DNA of 64,000 nt. It comes from Posidoniimonas polymericola (GTDB taxonomy: Bacteria > Planctomycetota > Planctomycetia > Pirellulales > Lacipirellulaceae). Below are positions 19,733-29,143 of this stretch, piece by piece. The stretch covers positions 620,001 through 684,000 of the forward strand of contig NZ_SJPO01000001.1 in assembly GCF_007859935.1 (NCBI RefSeq), read 5' to 3'. The position numbers were made by a program, and so were the translations under genes. Position 1 is the stretch's first letter. Every line of letters begins with the position of its first letter. The notes under the pieces were generated by a model. It saw only the letters and a list, made by a program, of their open reading frames with translations. It did no database searches and was not told where the DNA came from.

Positions 19733-20105
19733 GAGCAGACAATCCTCCCAGGGGAACAGAAAACATGCCGCCACCTGCGCCGGAGTGGAACGCGCCGACA
19801 ACTAATTGGTGGCCGCTAGACAAGGTTGATGAGTTGCATTGCGAGCCGGTCGAAACGCGTGCACGGCCGGCCGCACGAGTAGTCTAAACGGCCGCGGGCA
19901 CGAATAGCGACCCTTCGGGCAGCCGAATCTGCCCGGTAATAGGACATTTGCAAACAGGGGCGCCGCCGGTGCATCTCGGCGTCCCTGTATGGTCGGCCGG
20001 CGACGAATGGTCCGCGACAAAAAGGGGCCGCGACAACGGGGCGGCGGCGGATCGCAGTCCGCGATAGAATCGGTGTCGTGTCCTCGCCGCCGACTGGAGC
20101 TTGTC
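19733..20105. other. Intergenic region between divergent genes
   Basis: A spacer of 373 bases separates the PEP-CTERM gene and the pectate lyase gene. A TAGAAT -10-like box at 20065-20070 could serve the lyase. No gene or strong structure was seen. Confidence 0.5.
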
Positions 20106-21182
20106 TTGGCCCGCATCGCACTGCTGTCTGCATTGATTGGCCTGGCGCCGCTCGCGTTGATTTCGCCGTTGGCCAGCGGGGCGGGCGCTTCTTGGCGGAG
20201 CGTGCTGTCGCAGCCGCGGCAGTGGTACGCGTCCGCCGAGGCAGAGCGGATCGCGGACAACGTGCTCGCCTACCAGCACCCCAACGGCGGCTGGCCCAAG
20301 AACATCGACAAGGCCCGGGTGCTCAGTGACGCAGAACTCACCGCCGTGCGTCGCGACGCGCCCCGCGGTCAGACGATCATCGACAACGGCGCCACGCACA
20401 CCGAGGTCCGCTTCTTAGCGCGGGTGTCCGCCGCCACCGGCCGCCCCGCGTACCGCGACGCCGCGCTGCGGGGCGTCGACTTCCTGCTCGACGCCCAGTA
20501 CCCCGGCGGCGGCTGGCCGATGATCTACCCGCTGCGGCGTGGCTACTACACGCACATCACCTACAACGACGGCGCCATGGTCGGCGTGCTCCGCGCCCTC
20601 CGCGACGCCGCCGCCGGCGAGGACGAGTGGTCCTTCGTCGACAGCGCCCGCCGCGCCCGCGCAGCCGACGCGGTCGAGCGCGGCGTGCAGACGATCCTCG
20701 CCACGCAGATCCGGGTCGACGGGAAGCTGACCGCGTGGTGCGCCCAGCACGACGAGCACACCCTGGCGCCGGCGAAGGCCCGGGCGTACGAGCTGCCCTC
20801 GATCAGCGGCCAGGAGAGCGTCGGCATCGTGGAGTTCTTGATGGAGATCCCCGAGCCGAGCGATGACGTCGTCGAGGCGGTCGAGTCGGCGGTCGACTGG
20901 TTCCGCCGCTCGAAGGTCGAGGGGGTGCGTGTCGAGCGGACGCGTCGGCCCCGCAACAGCGTGCTGGTCGAAGACCCGGACGCCCGGCCGCTGTGGGCCC
21001 GCTTCTACGACATCCCGACCAACCGCCCGATGTACGTCGGCCGCGACGGCGTGCCGCTTGACGGCTACAACGAGCTAGAGCTCGAGCGCCGCCTCGGCTA
21101 CAGCTACCTCGGCCCCTACGCCGAGCGGCTGTTGGCGAAGAGCTACCCGCGGTGGCGCGAGCGGGTCATGGGCGACGAATAG
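20106..21182 (+). CDS. Pectate lyase, polysaccharide lyase family 10
   Basis: A 358-residue secreted enzyme that cleaves polygalacturonate by beta-elimination. Family 10 motifs are GGWPKNID near the start, IIDNGATHTEVRFLARVSAATGRPAYRDAA, AQYPGGGWPMIYPLRRGYYTHITYNDGAMVGVL and CAQHDEHTLAPAKARAYELPSISGQESVGIVEFLM. The family fold is an (alpha/alpha)3 barrel. TTG at 20106 is favoured: it has GGAG six bases upstream and gives a clean signal peptide (ARIALLSALIGLAPLALISPLASG). An in-frame GTG at 20073 is possible, but a TAGAAT box at 20065-20070 would place the transcript start after it. Confidence 0.9.
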   Translation: MARIALLSALIGLAPLALISPLASGAGASWRSVLSQPRQWYASAEAERIADNVLAYQHPNGGWPKNIDKARVLSDAELTAVRRDAPRGQTIIDNGATHTEVRFLARVSAATGRPAYRDAALRGVDFLLDAQYPGGGWPMIYPLRRGYYTHITYNDGAMVGVLRALRDAAAGEDEWSFVDSARRARAADAVERGVQTILATQIRVDGKLTAWCAQHDEHTLAPAKARAYELPSISGQESVGIVEFLMEIPEPSDDVVEAVESAVDWFRRSKVEGVRVERTRRPRNSVLVEDPDARPLWARFYDIPTNRPMYVGRDGVPLDGYNELELERRLGYSYLGPYAERLLAKSYPRWRERVMGDE

Positions 21183-21198
21183 TCCGTTTGGCGTCTGA

Positions 21199-21615
21199 CT
21201 ACGGCGACAGCAACTCGGCGATCTCGCCCTTGTCGAGCCCCGCGGCGACGCGGTGCACGACCACGCCGTTGTCGAGCGTGATGAAAGTCGGCGTGGCGTT
21301 GATCTGGTAGCGGCTCGAAAGCTCTCGATTTGTAAGCGTGTTGATCGAACGGATCTTGTAGCCCTGAGCCTGCAGCGTGCGGACCCGCCGCTGGGTCTTG
21401 ACGCTCACCGGGCAGTTGGGGCGCCAGAAGTGCAAGAGCTCGAGGGATTCGCCGCAGGCGGGACGCGCGTAATCAATGCGGGGCAGATCGCACTGCTGGC
21501 CGCACGAATAAGGGTTCTCGCGGAGCTGTTTGCCGACGAGGCCGCCAAACTCCTCCGCCAGCGGGGGGCCGGCCACCGCCAGGGCGGCGACGATCGCAAA
21601 GCTATGCCAGTTCAT
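21199..21615 (-). CDS. Exported thioredoxin-like protein with CPVS active site
   Basis: A 138-residue protein with a short N-terminal hydrophobic export signal and a thioredoxin fold (LELLHFWRPNCPVSVKTQRRVRTLQ ... YQINATPTFITLDNG). The cis-Pro (P109 in TPTF) is present. The usual CxxC is C68-P-V-S71, so the resolving cysteine is replaced by serine. Three other cysteines (C38, C42, C54) precede the motif. It may act as a monothiol protein or no longer as a reductase. It converges with the pectate lyase gene. Confidence 0.8.
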   Translation of the reverse strand: MNWHSFAIVAALAVAGPPLAEEFGGLVGKQLRENPYSCGQQCDLPRIDYARPACGESLELLHFWRPNCPVSVKTQRRVRTLQAQGYKIRSINTLTNRELSSRYQINATPTFITLDNGVVVHRVAAGLDKGEIAELLSP

Positions 21616-21886
21616 CGGGGGCCTCTTGGGGGCTCGTCCTGCGGTATCGGCGGGTGTCCAACGCAAGCATAGCCCGCCCGCCGGCTAGCCGGACGGGGCG
21701 TTGGTGCGGGCGCTAAAACTTTGGCGAAAACGACTTTTCACGGTAGAAACAGGCATCGCCTCGGCGTTTCTACGCCGCCTGACGTGCGGGCTGTCAGAAG
21801 AAGTGTCCGTACGGCCTGTAACGCCGCCGTCGCGCCGCCGTAGGAGCGGGTACCGGAACAGAAGCTCTCTAACTACGAGGCCCACG

Positions 21887-22825
21887 ATGCCCCAACACCG
21901 CCACGCGTTGCCGCAGCTCAACAACCAAACCGTAATCACTGACGGCGGGATGGAGACCGTCCTGCTGTTTCAGAAGGGGTTCGAGCTCCCCGATTTCTGT
22001 GCGTTCCCGCTGCTCCGCACCGAAGAGGGGAGGGCGGCCCTGGCCGAGTACCTGACCGACTACCTAACGATCGCCCGCCGGCACGGCGTAACGCTGCTGC
22101 TGGAGAGCAACACCTGGCGGGCGCACTCCGATTGGGTGACGAAGCTCGGCTTCCACGAGTCCGACGCGGCCGACCTAAACAACGAGGCGATCGACCTGCT
22201 CGTCTCGGCCCGCGAGGCGAACCCGGACGTGCGGACCGTGATTAGCGGCTGCATCGGTCCGCGGGGCGACGGCTACGTGCCGTCCAGCGCAATGTCTGCC
22301 GATCAGGCGCACGGCTATCACCGTGCCCAGGTAGAAACCCTCGCCCGCAGCGAGGCCGACTTAATATCCGCGCTGACGCTCAACTACACCGACGAGGCGA
22401 TCGGACTGGCCCGGGCCGCGGGCGAGGCCGACATGCCGTGCGCGATCTCGTTCACCGTGGAGACCGACGGCCGGCTGCCGACCGGGCAGCCGCTCGGCGA
22501 GGCGATCGAGCAGTGCGACGCGTCGTGCCCGCAGCCGCCGGCCTACTACATGATCAACTGCGCGCACCCGACGCACTTTGCCCATCTGGCGGACGAGGGC
22601 GCGCCGTGGCTGGAGCGGGTGGGCGGGCTCCGCGCCAACGCGTCGACCAAGAGCCACGCCGAGCTGGACGAGATGGCCGAGCTCGACGAGGGCGACCCGG
22701 CGGACCTGGGCGCTCGTGTCGGCGCGTTCCGCCGCCGGATGCCGTCGCTCAATGTGGTGGGCGGTTGCTGCGGGACCGACCACCGCCACATCGCGTCGAT
22801 CGCGGCGGCCTGCTGCGATTGCTGA
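21887..22825 (+). CDS. Homocysteine S-methyltransferase family protein
   Basis: A 312-residue cytosolic TIM-barrel enzyme of the MmuM/BHMT group, which transfers a methyl group to homocysteine to make methionine, usually from S-methylmethionine or betaine. Zinc ligands are visible: Cys in YYMINCAHP and the CC pair in VVGGCCGTDHRHI. The N-terminal ITDGGMETVLLFQKG matches the family substrate-binding loop. GAGG lies six bases upstream of the ATG at 21887. The donor cannot be told from sequence alone. Confidence 0.9.
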   Translation: MPQHRHALPQLNNQTVITDGGMETVLLFQKGFELPDFCAFPLLRTEEGRAALAEYLTDYLTIARRHGVTLLLESNTWRAHSDWVTKLGFHESDAADLNNEAIDLLVSAREANPDVRTVISGCIGPRGDGYVPSSAMSADQAHGYHRAQVETLARSEADLISALTLNYTDEAIGLARAAGEADMPCAISFTVETDGRLPTGQPLGEAIEQCDASCPQPPAYYMINCAHPTHFAHLADEGAPWLERVGGLRANASTKSHAELDEMAELDEGDPADLGARVGAFRRRMPSLNVVGGCCGTDHRHIASIAAACCDC

Positions 22826-22867
22826 CCCGACCGGCGCCGCTTGCCGCCGCGTCGGAGGGAGAACCGG

Positions 22868-23008
22868 ATGCACGGTGCATGGAAGGTTCGGTCGAGTGCC
22901 GGTCGTGCATGGTCGATCAACACCGCCGAGGGAACGACCGCCGCCCCGATCGGCGCCTTCGACTACAGCTCGCACAAGGTCCCGTTCGGAACCTCCGTCT
23001 CGCTTTAG
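22868..23008 (+). CDS. Possible small protein of 46 residues
   Basis: A short open frame in a 274-base gap. It starts with ATG behind a strong GGAGGGAG (22855-22862) at good spacing. The product (MHGAWKVRSSAGRAWSIN, later APIGAFDYSSHKVPFGTSVSL) is not low in complexity and looks protein-like. No homologue is recognised. It could be a real small protein or chance. Confidence 0.35.
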   Translation: MHGAWKVRSSAGRAWSINTAEGTTAAPIGAFDYSSHKVPFGTSVSL

Positions 23009-23099
23009 TCGGCGACGCACCCTTGCCAGCGGGATAATGGTCCGGCGATAACGTTGGGAGACTGTCGCAGACGCGATCGACTTCCACCGCAGGGGACCC

Positions 23100-23558
23100 A
23101 TGGGCAAACGCAAGCTTTCGTTCGGCTCGCTCGACGAGGCCGCCGACGAGATCCGCCGGCTCCGCGACGGCGGCTATCAGCCGCTGGTCAAGTGGAACCT
23201 GAGTGAGTGCTGTGAGCACCTCGACAAGACGATGCAGGCCGGCATGACCGGCAGCATCAAGCCGCTGCCGTGGGTCCTCCGCGCGACCGTGTTCCGCGCA
23301 ATGACCGAGGCAATCATGGCGATCGGCAGGATGCCGGGCGGCGCTCCGGCGCCACCCGAGATTGCGCCCCAGGAGCACGCCGAGGACGAACCGGCCGTGA
23401 TCGATGCGTGCCTGGCGACGCTCGATCGCGCCGCCGCGTTCCAGGACCCGCTGCCGACACACATGTTTAGCACCGGCATGAACGCCCGCAAGTGGAAGCG
23501 GCTGATGTGCGTCCACGCCGCGCACCACCTGGGTAATCTGCAGCCGAAGCAGGGCTGA
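23100..23558 (+). CDS. DUF1569 (DinB-like) protein
   Basis: A 152-residue protein of the DUF1569 family, related to the four-helix DinB/YfiT metal-binding fold. Signs are WNLSECCEHLDKTMQAGM near residue 37, where His would be a metal ligand, and the terminal CVHAAHHLGNLQ with the HAAHH cluster. Members of the superfamily include thiol-dependent transferases; the role of DUF1569 is unknown. Confidence 0.85.
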   Translation: MGKRKLSFGSLDEAADEIRRLRDGGYQPLVKWNLSECCEHLDKTMQAGMTGSIKPLPWVLRATVFRAMTEAIMAIGRMPGGAPAPPEIAPQEHAEDEPAVIDACLATLDRAAAFQDPLPTHMFSTGMNARKWKRLMCVHAAHHLGNLQPKQG

Positions 23559-23645
23559 TTGCGGGCGCCGCGAGCGAATCCGTCGTTCCTCGTGATTTGT
23601 CGGTCAAATTGCGTGCGGGCCAATATCTCTTCTTTAGGCCCAAGC

Positions 23646-23675
23646 TTGGATCTGCGTCGCGGCTCCTCTTATAAT
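23646..23675 (+). promoter_or_regulatory. Sigma-70-type promoter of the DUF1549/DUF1553 gene
   Basis: TTGGAT (23646-23651) and a perfect TATAAT (23670-23675) are 18 bases apart. The predicted transcript starts about 40 bases before the ATG at 23724. Confidence 0.6.
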
Positions 23676-23723
23676 TGAGGCCGGCGATTCGCCACGCTCG
23701 TGCCACCCCTGCCTCGGATCGGT

Positions 23724-26636
23724 ATGCCCCGCCGCTGCGTCCATCGCGTGATCTCGACCGCCTGCGTGCTCGGTGCGTTGTCGGCGTGCGTGCCGACCGT
23801 ATCTGCGGACGAGCCGATCGAGTTCAACGAGCACATCCGGCCGATCTTCGTGGAGCACTGCGCCGGCTGCCACGGCGGGCCGAAGCAGGCGGGGGGCGTG
23901 TCGTTCTTGTACCGCCGCGACGTCCTGTCCGAGGGCGACAGCGGCCAACCGGTCGTCACGCCGGGCGACCCCGAGGCCTCGCACCTGATCGAGCGCGTCA
24001 CCGAGCCCGACAACGACTTCCGCATGCCCCCCAAGGAGCACGGCCCGCGGCTGACCGACCACGAGATCGGGCTGCTGAGGGAGTGGGTCCGGCAGGGCGC
24101 GGCGTGGCAAGAGCACTGGTCGTTCGTGAAGCCAGAGCGTCCCGATCGGCCCGCGGTTGTGCACGACGAGTGGCCGCTCCACGAGCTCGACTACCACGTG
24201 CTGGCGAGGCTCGAACGGGAGGGCCTCGCGCCGTCGCCGCTGGCGCCGCGTGAGCAGTGGCTCCGCCGCGTGACGTTCGATTTGACCGGCCTGCCGCCGA
24301 CCGAGGCCCAGCGTGACGCGTACCTGGCCGACGACGCGGCGGGCGCCGAAGAGCGGGTGGTCGAGCGGCTGCTCGAATCGCCGCGGTTCGGCGAACGCTG
24401 GGCGGCGATGTGGATGGACCTCGGCCGCTACGCCGACACCATGGGCTACGAGAAGGACCTGGGCCGCACGATGTGGCCGTGGCGCGATTGGCTGATCCGT
24501 GCGCTCAACGCCGACCTGCCGTACGACCAGTTTGTCGTCAAGCAACTGGCCGGCGACCTGCTCCCCAACCCGACCCTCGACGACCGACTCGCCACGGCGC
24601 TGCACCGGAACACGCAGACCAACACCGAGGGCGGCACCGACGACGAGGAGTTTCGCCTGGCCGCGGTGATCGACCGCGTCAACACGACCTGGCAGGTGTT
24701 CCAGGCCCAGACCTTCGGCTGCGTGCAGTGCCACACGCACCCGTACGACCCGATCGAGCACCACGAATATTACGAGTTCGTAGCGATCTTCAACAACACC
24801 CGCGACGCGGACTTTGATGACGAGCAGCCGCTGCTGCGTGTTCCGGCGGACCCCGCGGACAAACCAGAGCTGACTGCACTCGACGACGAAGCGTCGCGGC
24901 TGCACCGCAAGTTGCACGTCGGTGTGCTCGATATCGCAGGCGACGATTCGCAGTGGCAGCCGCTGGCGATCGCCAGCGCCGCCGCCAACAACGGCTCGCA
25001 GCTGGTAGTGAAGCGACACGATGGCCGCGACGAGGTTTGGACCCGAGGCACGATTGCCAGCGGCACGGACTTCACGCTGCAGGCGGCTCCGTCGGGCGAT
25101 CTCGCGTCGCCGATTACTGCGCTGCGGATCGACGCCCTGCCGAAGGACGCTGAACAGGCGTTGCGGATCCCTGAGGATGGGTTCGTGGTGACGCGCCTCT
25201 CGCTGCAGGTCATTGCGGCCGACGGGAGCAAGCTGCGGGAGGTAGAGGTCCGCTCTGTGTTCTGCGATGAGCCCGAGCCGATGTTCGATCCGCGTGAGAG
25301 CCTTCGCGACAGCACCGACGGCTGGGCGGCGTACACCAAGCTCTTCCGGCGCCGCTGGGCCGTGTTCGTTCTCGCCGAGCCGCTGGAACTGCCCCCCAAC
25401 GCCCGGCTGCAGATCACGCTCGACCACGACCGCGAGGGCTCGGGCCAGACGCCGTTGGTGCTGGGGCGTTCCCGCTTTAGCATCAGCACCAGCCAGCAGT
25501 GGGGGCGGTTGCAGCAGGACCCAAAGTTCGTCGCCTCGCTGCAGCGGCTCGATGAGATCGCCAACCAAGCCAAGCAGATCGCCTGCGCCCGCGTGCCGGT
25601 GATGCAGCAGCGTGACCCGCGTGCGGCGCGGAACACCTACACTTTTGTCCGCGGCAACTGGCTGGAACGCGGCGAGCAGGTGCGGCCCGGCACGCCCGAC
25701 TCGCTGCCGCCGCTCCCAACCGACAACGGCGGCAACCGGCTCGACATGGCCCACTGGATCGCCTCGCCCGAGAACCCGCTGACCGCTCGCACGCTGGTCA
25801 ACCGGGTGTGGGAGCAGCTATTTGGGCTCGGCGTCGTCGAGACGGTCGAGGACCTCGGCGCGAGCGGCGCCGAGCCGTCCAACCAGCCGCTGCTCGACCT
25901 GCTGGCGACCCAACTGCAGGGCGAGATGCACTGGAGCTTCAAGTCGCTGCTGAGAGAGATCGTCCTTTCGGCGACCTACCGTCAGGACTCCCGTGTCAGT
26001 GCGGAGCTTGCCGAGCGCGACCCGCGGAACACGCTGCTCGCCCGCGGCCCGCGCACGCGACTGCAGGCCGAGATGGTCCGTGACCAGGCGCTGTTGCTGT
26101 CGGGCCGGCTGTGCGACAAGCCGTTCGGCCCGCCGGTGATGCCCTACCAGCCTGACGGTGTGTGGCGGTCGGTCTACAGCGGCGCGGCGTGGGAGACCTC
26201 GCCCGGCGAGGACCGCTTCCGCCGCGCGGTCTACACTTACTGGAAGCGGACCAGCGCGTACCCCAGCCTGATGGCGTTCGACATGACCAGCCGCGAGGTC
26301 TGCACCCCGCGCCGGCTGACCACCAACACGCCGCTGCAGGCGCTCGTCACGCTCAACGACCCGGCGTACGTCGAGCTGGCCCAGGCGTTGGGCGAGCGGA
26401 TGACGCAACACGGCAAGGCTCCCGCCGAGCAGATCGCCTGGGCGTACCGGCTGGCGGTCGGTATGCCGGCGGCCGACCAGAGCGTTCGTGAATTGCTCGA
26501 CCTGTACCACGCGGCGGAAGAGAGCTACCGGCAAGACCCCGCGGAAGCCGCTCACCTCGGCGGCGACGCGGCGGCCTTCGCCCGCACGGTCCTGGCCAAC
26601 GCCATCCTGAACCTCGACGCCTCGATGACCAAGTAG
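23724..26636 (+). CDS. PSCyt1 cytochrome / DUF1549 / DUF1553 protein
   Basis: A 970-residue exported protein. After a signal peptide (residues 1-29) comes a planctomycete cytochrome c domain (PSCyt1) with C46-A-G-C49-H50 and a distal Met in FRMPPKE. DUF1549 follows (WLRRVTFDLTGLPPTEAQ, SPRFGERWAAMWMDLGRYADT) and contains a second heme-like C333-V-Q-C336-H337. A middle beta-rich region of about 250 residues separates it from DUF1553 (PENPLTARTLVNRVWEQLFG ... LQAEMVRDQALLLSGRL ... LTTNTPLQALVTLNDP). These proteins are a planctomycete hallmark and always pair with DUF1501 proteins; a role in extracellular glycan breakdown has been proposed but not proven. ATG at 23724 was preferred to GTG at 23700. 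Confidence 0.93.
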   Translation: MPRRCVHRVISTACVLGALSACVPTVSADEPIEFNEHIRPIFVEHCAGCHGGPKQAGGVSFLYRRDVLSEGDSGQPVVTPGDPEASHLIERVTEPDNDFRMPPKEHGPRLTDHEIGLLREWVRQGAAWQEHWSFVKPERPDRPAVVHDEWPLHELDYHVLARLEREGLAPSPLAPREQWLRRVTFDLTGLPPTEAQRDAYLADDAAGAEERVVERLLESPRFGERWAAMWMDLGRYADTMGYEKDLGRTMWPWRDWLIRALNADLPYDQFVVKQLAGDLLPNPTLDDRLATALHRNTQTNTEGGTDDEEFRLAAVIDRVNTTWQVFQAQTFGCVQCHTHPYDPIEHHEYYEFVAIFNNTRDADFDDEQPLLRVPADPADKPELTALDDEASRLHRKLHVGVLDIAGDDSQWQPLAIASAAANNGSQLVVKRHDGRDEVWTRGTIASGTDFTLQAAPSGDLASPITALRIDALPKDAEQALRIPEDGFVVTRLSLQVIAADGSKLREVEVRSVFCDEPEPMFDPRESLRDSTDGWAAYTKLFRRRWAVFVLAEPLELPPNARLQITLDHDREGSGQTPLVLGRSRFSISTSQQWGRLQQDPKFVASLQRLDEIANQAKQIACARVPVMQQRDPRAARNTYTFVRGNWLERGEQVRPGTPDSLPPLPTDNGGNRLDMAHWIASPENPLTARTLVNRVWEQLFGLGVVETVEDLGASGAEPSNQPLLDLLATQLQGEMHWSFKSLLREIVLSATYRQDSRVSAELAERDPRNTLLARGPRTRLQAEMVRDQALLLSGRLCDKPFGPPVMPYQPDGVWRSVYSGAAWETSPGEDRFRRAVYTYWKRTSAYPSLMAFDMTSREVCTPRRLTTNTPLQALVTLNDPAYVELAQALGERMTQHGKAPAEQIAWAYRLAVGMPAADQSVRELLDLYHAAEESYRQDPAEAAHLGGDAAAFARTVLANAILNLDASMTK

Positions 26637-26653
26637 GCGATAGCGAACCCAGC

Positions 26654-28135
26654 ATGAACCTCGCTCAACAGCTGCAACGCGACCAGCTCCAACGCCAGAC
26701 CCGGCGGACGTTCCTCAGCGAAGGGATGGCCGGGCTGGGTGCGTTGTGGCTCGGCGGCCAGCTCACGCAGCCAGCCTACGCTGGCGGCGGCGCGATCGAG
26801 ATCGACCGGGCGCAGCCGCAGGTCCCCCGCCGGCCGCACTTTGCCCCGCGCGCCAAGAGCGTGATCTACCTGCACATGGCCGGCGCGCCGAGCCAGTTCG
26901 AGCTGTTCTGCCACAAGCCCGACCTGCAGCGGCTCAACGGCCGCGACTGCCCCCAGGAGTTCCTCGAGGGCAAACGCTTCGCCTTCATCCAGGGGACGCC
27001 GCAGCTGCTCGGCTCGTACTACCCCTACCACCAGTCGGGCGAGAGCGGCGCGTGGGTCAGCGACCGGCTGCCGCACTTCGAGCGGGTGATGGACAAGGTC
27101 TGCTTCGTGCACACGATGCGGACCGACCAGTTCAACCACGCGCCGGCGCAGCTCTTGATGCAGACCGGCGACCAGCGCCTCGGCTACGGCTCGATTGGCT
27201 CGTGGGTGACCTATGGCCTGGGGAGTGAGAACCAGGACCTGCCCGGCTTTGTGGTGCTGGTCTCTGGCGGCAAGTTCCCCAGCGCCGGCAAGAGCGTGTG
27301 GGGATCGGGCTTCCTGCCGTCGGTCTACCAGGGCGTGCAGTGCCGCTCGCAGGGCGACCCGGTGCTGTTCCTCTCGAACCCGGACGGGCTGAGCCAGGGA
27401 CTGCGGGGCCGCATGATCCAGGCGATCAACCGCGTCAACCGCCGCACCCACGACGAGCTCGGCGACCCCGAGACCGTCACCCGCATCGCCCAGTACGAGA
27501 TGGCGTACCGCATGCAGATGGCCGCCACGGATGCGATGGACATCCACCGCGAGACAACCGCCACCAAAGCGTCGTACGGCGTCGAACCGGGCGCGGAGAG
27601 CTTCGCCAACAACTGCCTGCTCGCGCGGCGACTGGTCGAACGCGGCGTGCGGTACGTGCAGCTCTACGACTGGGGCTGGGACTCGCACGGAGCCGCCCAG
27701 AGCGAGGCCCTCAACGGCGGCTTCGCCGGCAAGTGCCGCGACATCGATCAACCGATTGCTGCTCTGCTCAACGACCTCGAGCAGCGCGGCCTGCTGGACG
27801 AGACCCTCGTCGTGTGGGGCGGCGAGTTCGGACGCACGCCGATGCGCGAAAACCGCGGCGGCCGCGAGATGCGTTTCGTCGGACGCGACCACCACCCGCA
27901 CGCCTTCACTATTTGGATGGCGGGCGGCGGCGTGAAGGCCGGCACGCACATCGGCGAGACCGACCCCATCGGCTACGAGCCGATCACCGAGCCGATCCAG
28001 GTCCGTGATCTGCACGCCACGATGCTGCACCTGCTGGGACTCGACCACCGCAAGCTGATCTACCCGCACCAGGGGCTCAACCAGAAGCTCACCGGGGTGA
28101 AGCCGTCGCGCGTGGTCGACGAGATCCTGGCGTGA
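26654..28135 (+). CDS. DUF1501 protein, Tat-exported
   Basis: A 493-residue protein with a twin-arginine signal (QTRRTFLSEGMAGLGALWLGG). DUF1501 is related to the alkaline phosphatase/sulfatase superfamily. Typical stretches are KSVIYLHMAGAPSQFELFCHKPDL, FVHTMRTDQFNHAPAQLLMQTG, YDWGWDSHG and VVWGGEFGRTPMRE. It starts 17 bases after the DUF1549/DUF1553 gene and is certainly co-transcribed. The catalytic activity of the family is not established. Confidence 0.93.
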   Translation: MNLAQQLQRDQLQRQTRRTFLSEGMAGLGALWLGGQLTQPAYAGGGAIEIDRAQPQVPRRPHFAPRAKSVIYLHMAGAPSQFELFCHKPDLQRLNGRDCPQEFLEGKRFAFIQGTPQLLGSYYPYHQSGESGAWVSDRLPHFERVMDKVCFVHTMRTDQFNHAPAQLLMQTGDQRLGYGSIGSWVTYGLGSENQDLPGFVVLVSGGKFPSAGKSVWGSGFLPSVYQGVQCRSQGDPVLFLSNPDGLSQGLRGRMIQAINRVNRRTHDELGDPETVTRIAQYEMAYRMQMAATDAMDIHRETTATKASYGVEPGAESFANNCLLARRLVERGVRYVQLYDWGWDSHGAAQSEALNGGFAGKCRDIDQPIAALLNDLEQRGLLDETLVVWGGEFGRTPMRENRGGREMRFVGRDHHPHAFTIWMAGGGVKAGTHIGETDPIGYEPITEPIQVRDLHATMLHLLGLDHRKLIYPHQGLNQKLTGVKPSRVVDEILA

Positions 28136-28339
28136 CGCCGTTGTCGGGCGCCGTTGGGGCGACCAACCTTGGGCCGCTGCAGGCGGAGCTAGCAGACGCC
28201 CGAGCCCTGTGTAGGTTGCCCAGTCTCCGCAGCGTGCACCGGGCTGCACGCGGTTGGTTGCTGGTCGCGTCCCCGAGCCCTAAGATCGTGGACAGATGTT
28301 GTCAGCCACGAGTCGACGCCTAGGGAGGGAACTTGGCTA

Positions 28340-29143
28340 ATGAACCGTTCACTTTTACACGCCGCTGGTTGCGGCGTGGTCTGTTTGGTAGTCCTGTTGA
28401 GCACGGCTGCTCGCGAAGCACGGGCGGTTAGCTACGCGGTGAACGTGGATGGCGTCGACGCCATCTTCCTGGCGGGCCGCACCGACCTGACGATCCCCGA
28501 CGCGTCGCTGCCGTGGACCGGGCCCGGCGACTACCTAGTGCGCCACCCATCACCGACGCCCGAGGAGGCGCTCGAGAGCCTGCCTTCGGGCATCGGCATC
28601 ACCGCGGGCGACGTCGTGCGGGTGCTTGACCCGACAATCGGCGGCATCGACTTCTACAACGGTTTTGGACCTCCCTACTTCGGCCCCAGCGGCAACTCGC
28701 TGGCGGGCAGCTCGGTGGGATCGCTGGGCGGCATCAGCGGCTACGCAGGCCCGCAGGGCCCCTTAACGGGCGTGTTCCTCGACGACTCGGTCCCGTCCGC
28801 CGGTCCTGCGCCGTCGACCATCGATTTCACCCCCGCTGGCATTGGCGTCGACTTTCCAGAACTCAGCCCCGAACTCGGGCAGGTGTTCTACATCGGCGAC
28901 GGCGTCACGAGCGGCGGCGTCTTTCAGGAGTTTACCGCCCCGGCCGGTGCGACCCGGCTGTTCCTCGGCATCCCCGACGGCTTCGGCTTCAGCGGTCCGC
29001 CCGGCGCCTACGACGATAACGACGGCTCTTACCGGGTGGTGATTGGGGTGAACGAATTGCCGGTCATCCCTGAGCCAACAGCGGCCACTCTGGTTGCCCT
29101 GGCGGCGTGCTGCTTTGCACGCGCCCAGCGGCGGCGCCGCTAG
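28340..29143 (+). CDS. PEP-CTERM protein
   Basis: A 267-residue exported protein with signal peptide (AAGCGVVCLVVLLSTAAREARA) and tail IPEPTAATLVALAACCFARAQRRRR. The mature part contains NDNDGSYRV-like and LFLGIPDGFGFSGPPGAYDDNDGSY, a motif common in planctomycete PEP-CTERM proteins close to PA14- or jelly-roll-like folds. No enzyme motif. A GGGAGG lies about 13 bases upstream of the ATG. Confidence 0.85.
   Translation: MNRSLLHAAGCGVVCLVVLLSTAAREARAVSYAVNVDGVDAIFLAGRTDLTIPDASLPWTGPGDYLVRHPSPTPEEALESLPSGIGITAGDVVRVLDPTIGGIDFYNGFGPPYFGPSGNSLAGSSVGSLGGISGYAGPQGPLTGVFLDDSVPSAGPAPSTIDFTPAGIGVDFPELSPELGQVFYIGDGVTSGGVFQEFTAPAGATRLFLGIPDGFGFSGPPGAYDDNDGSYRVVIGVNELPVIPEPTAATLVALAACCFARAQRRRR

Noticed and set aside
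21667-21886. Possible SAM- or SAH-type riboswitch ahead of the homocysteine methyltransferase gene
   Set aside because: No match to a conserved riboswitch core was seen by eye; only a covariance search could settle it.
23634-25754. 706-codon open frame antisense to the DUF1549/DUF1553 gene
   Set aside because: Same effect of codon bias; the sense strand encodes a recognised family, and the antisense product resembles nothing.
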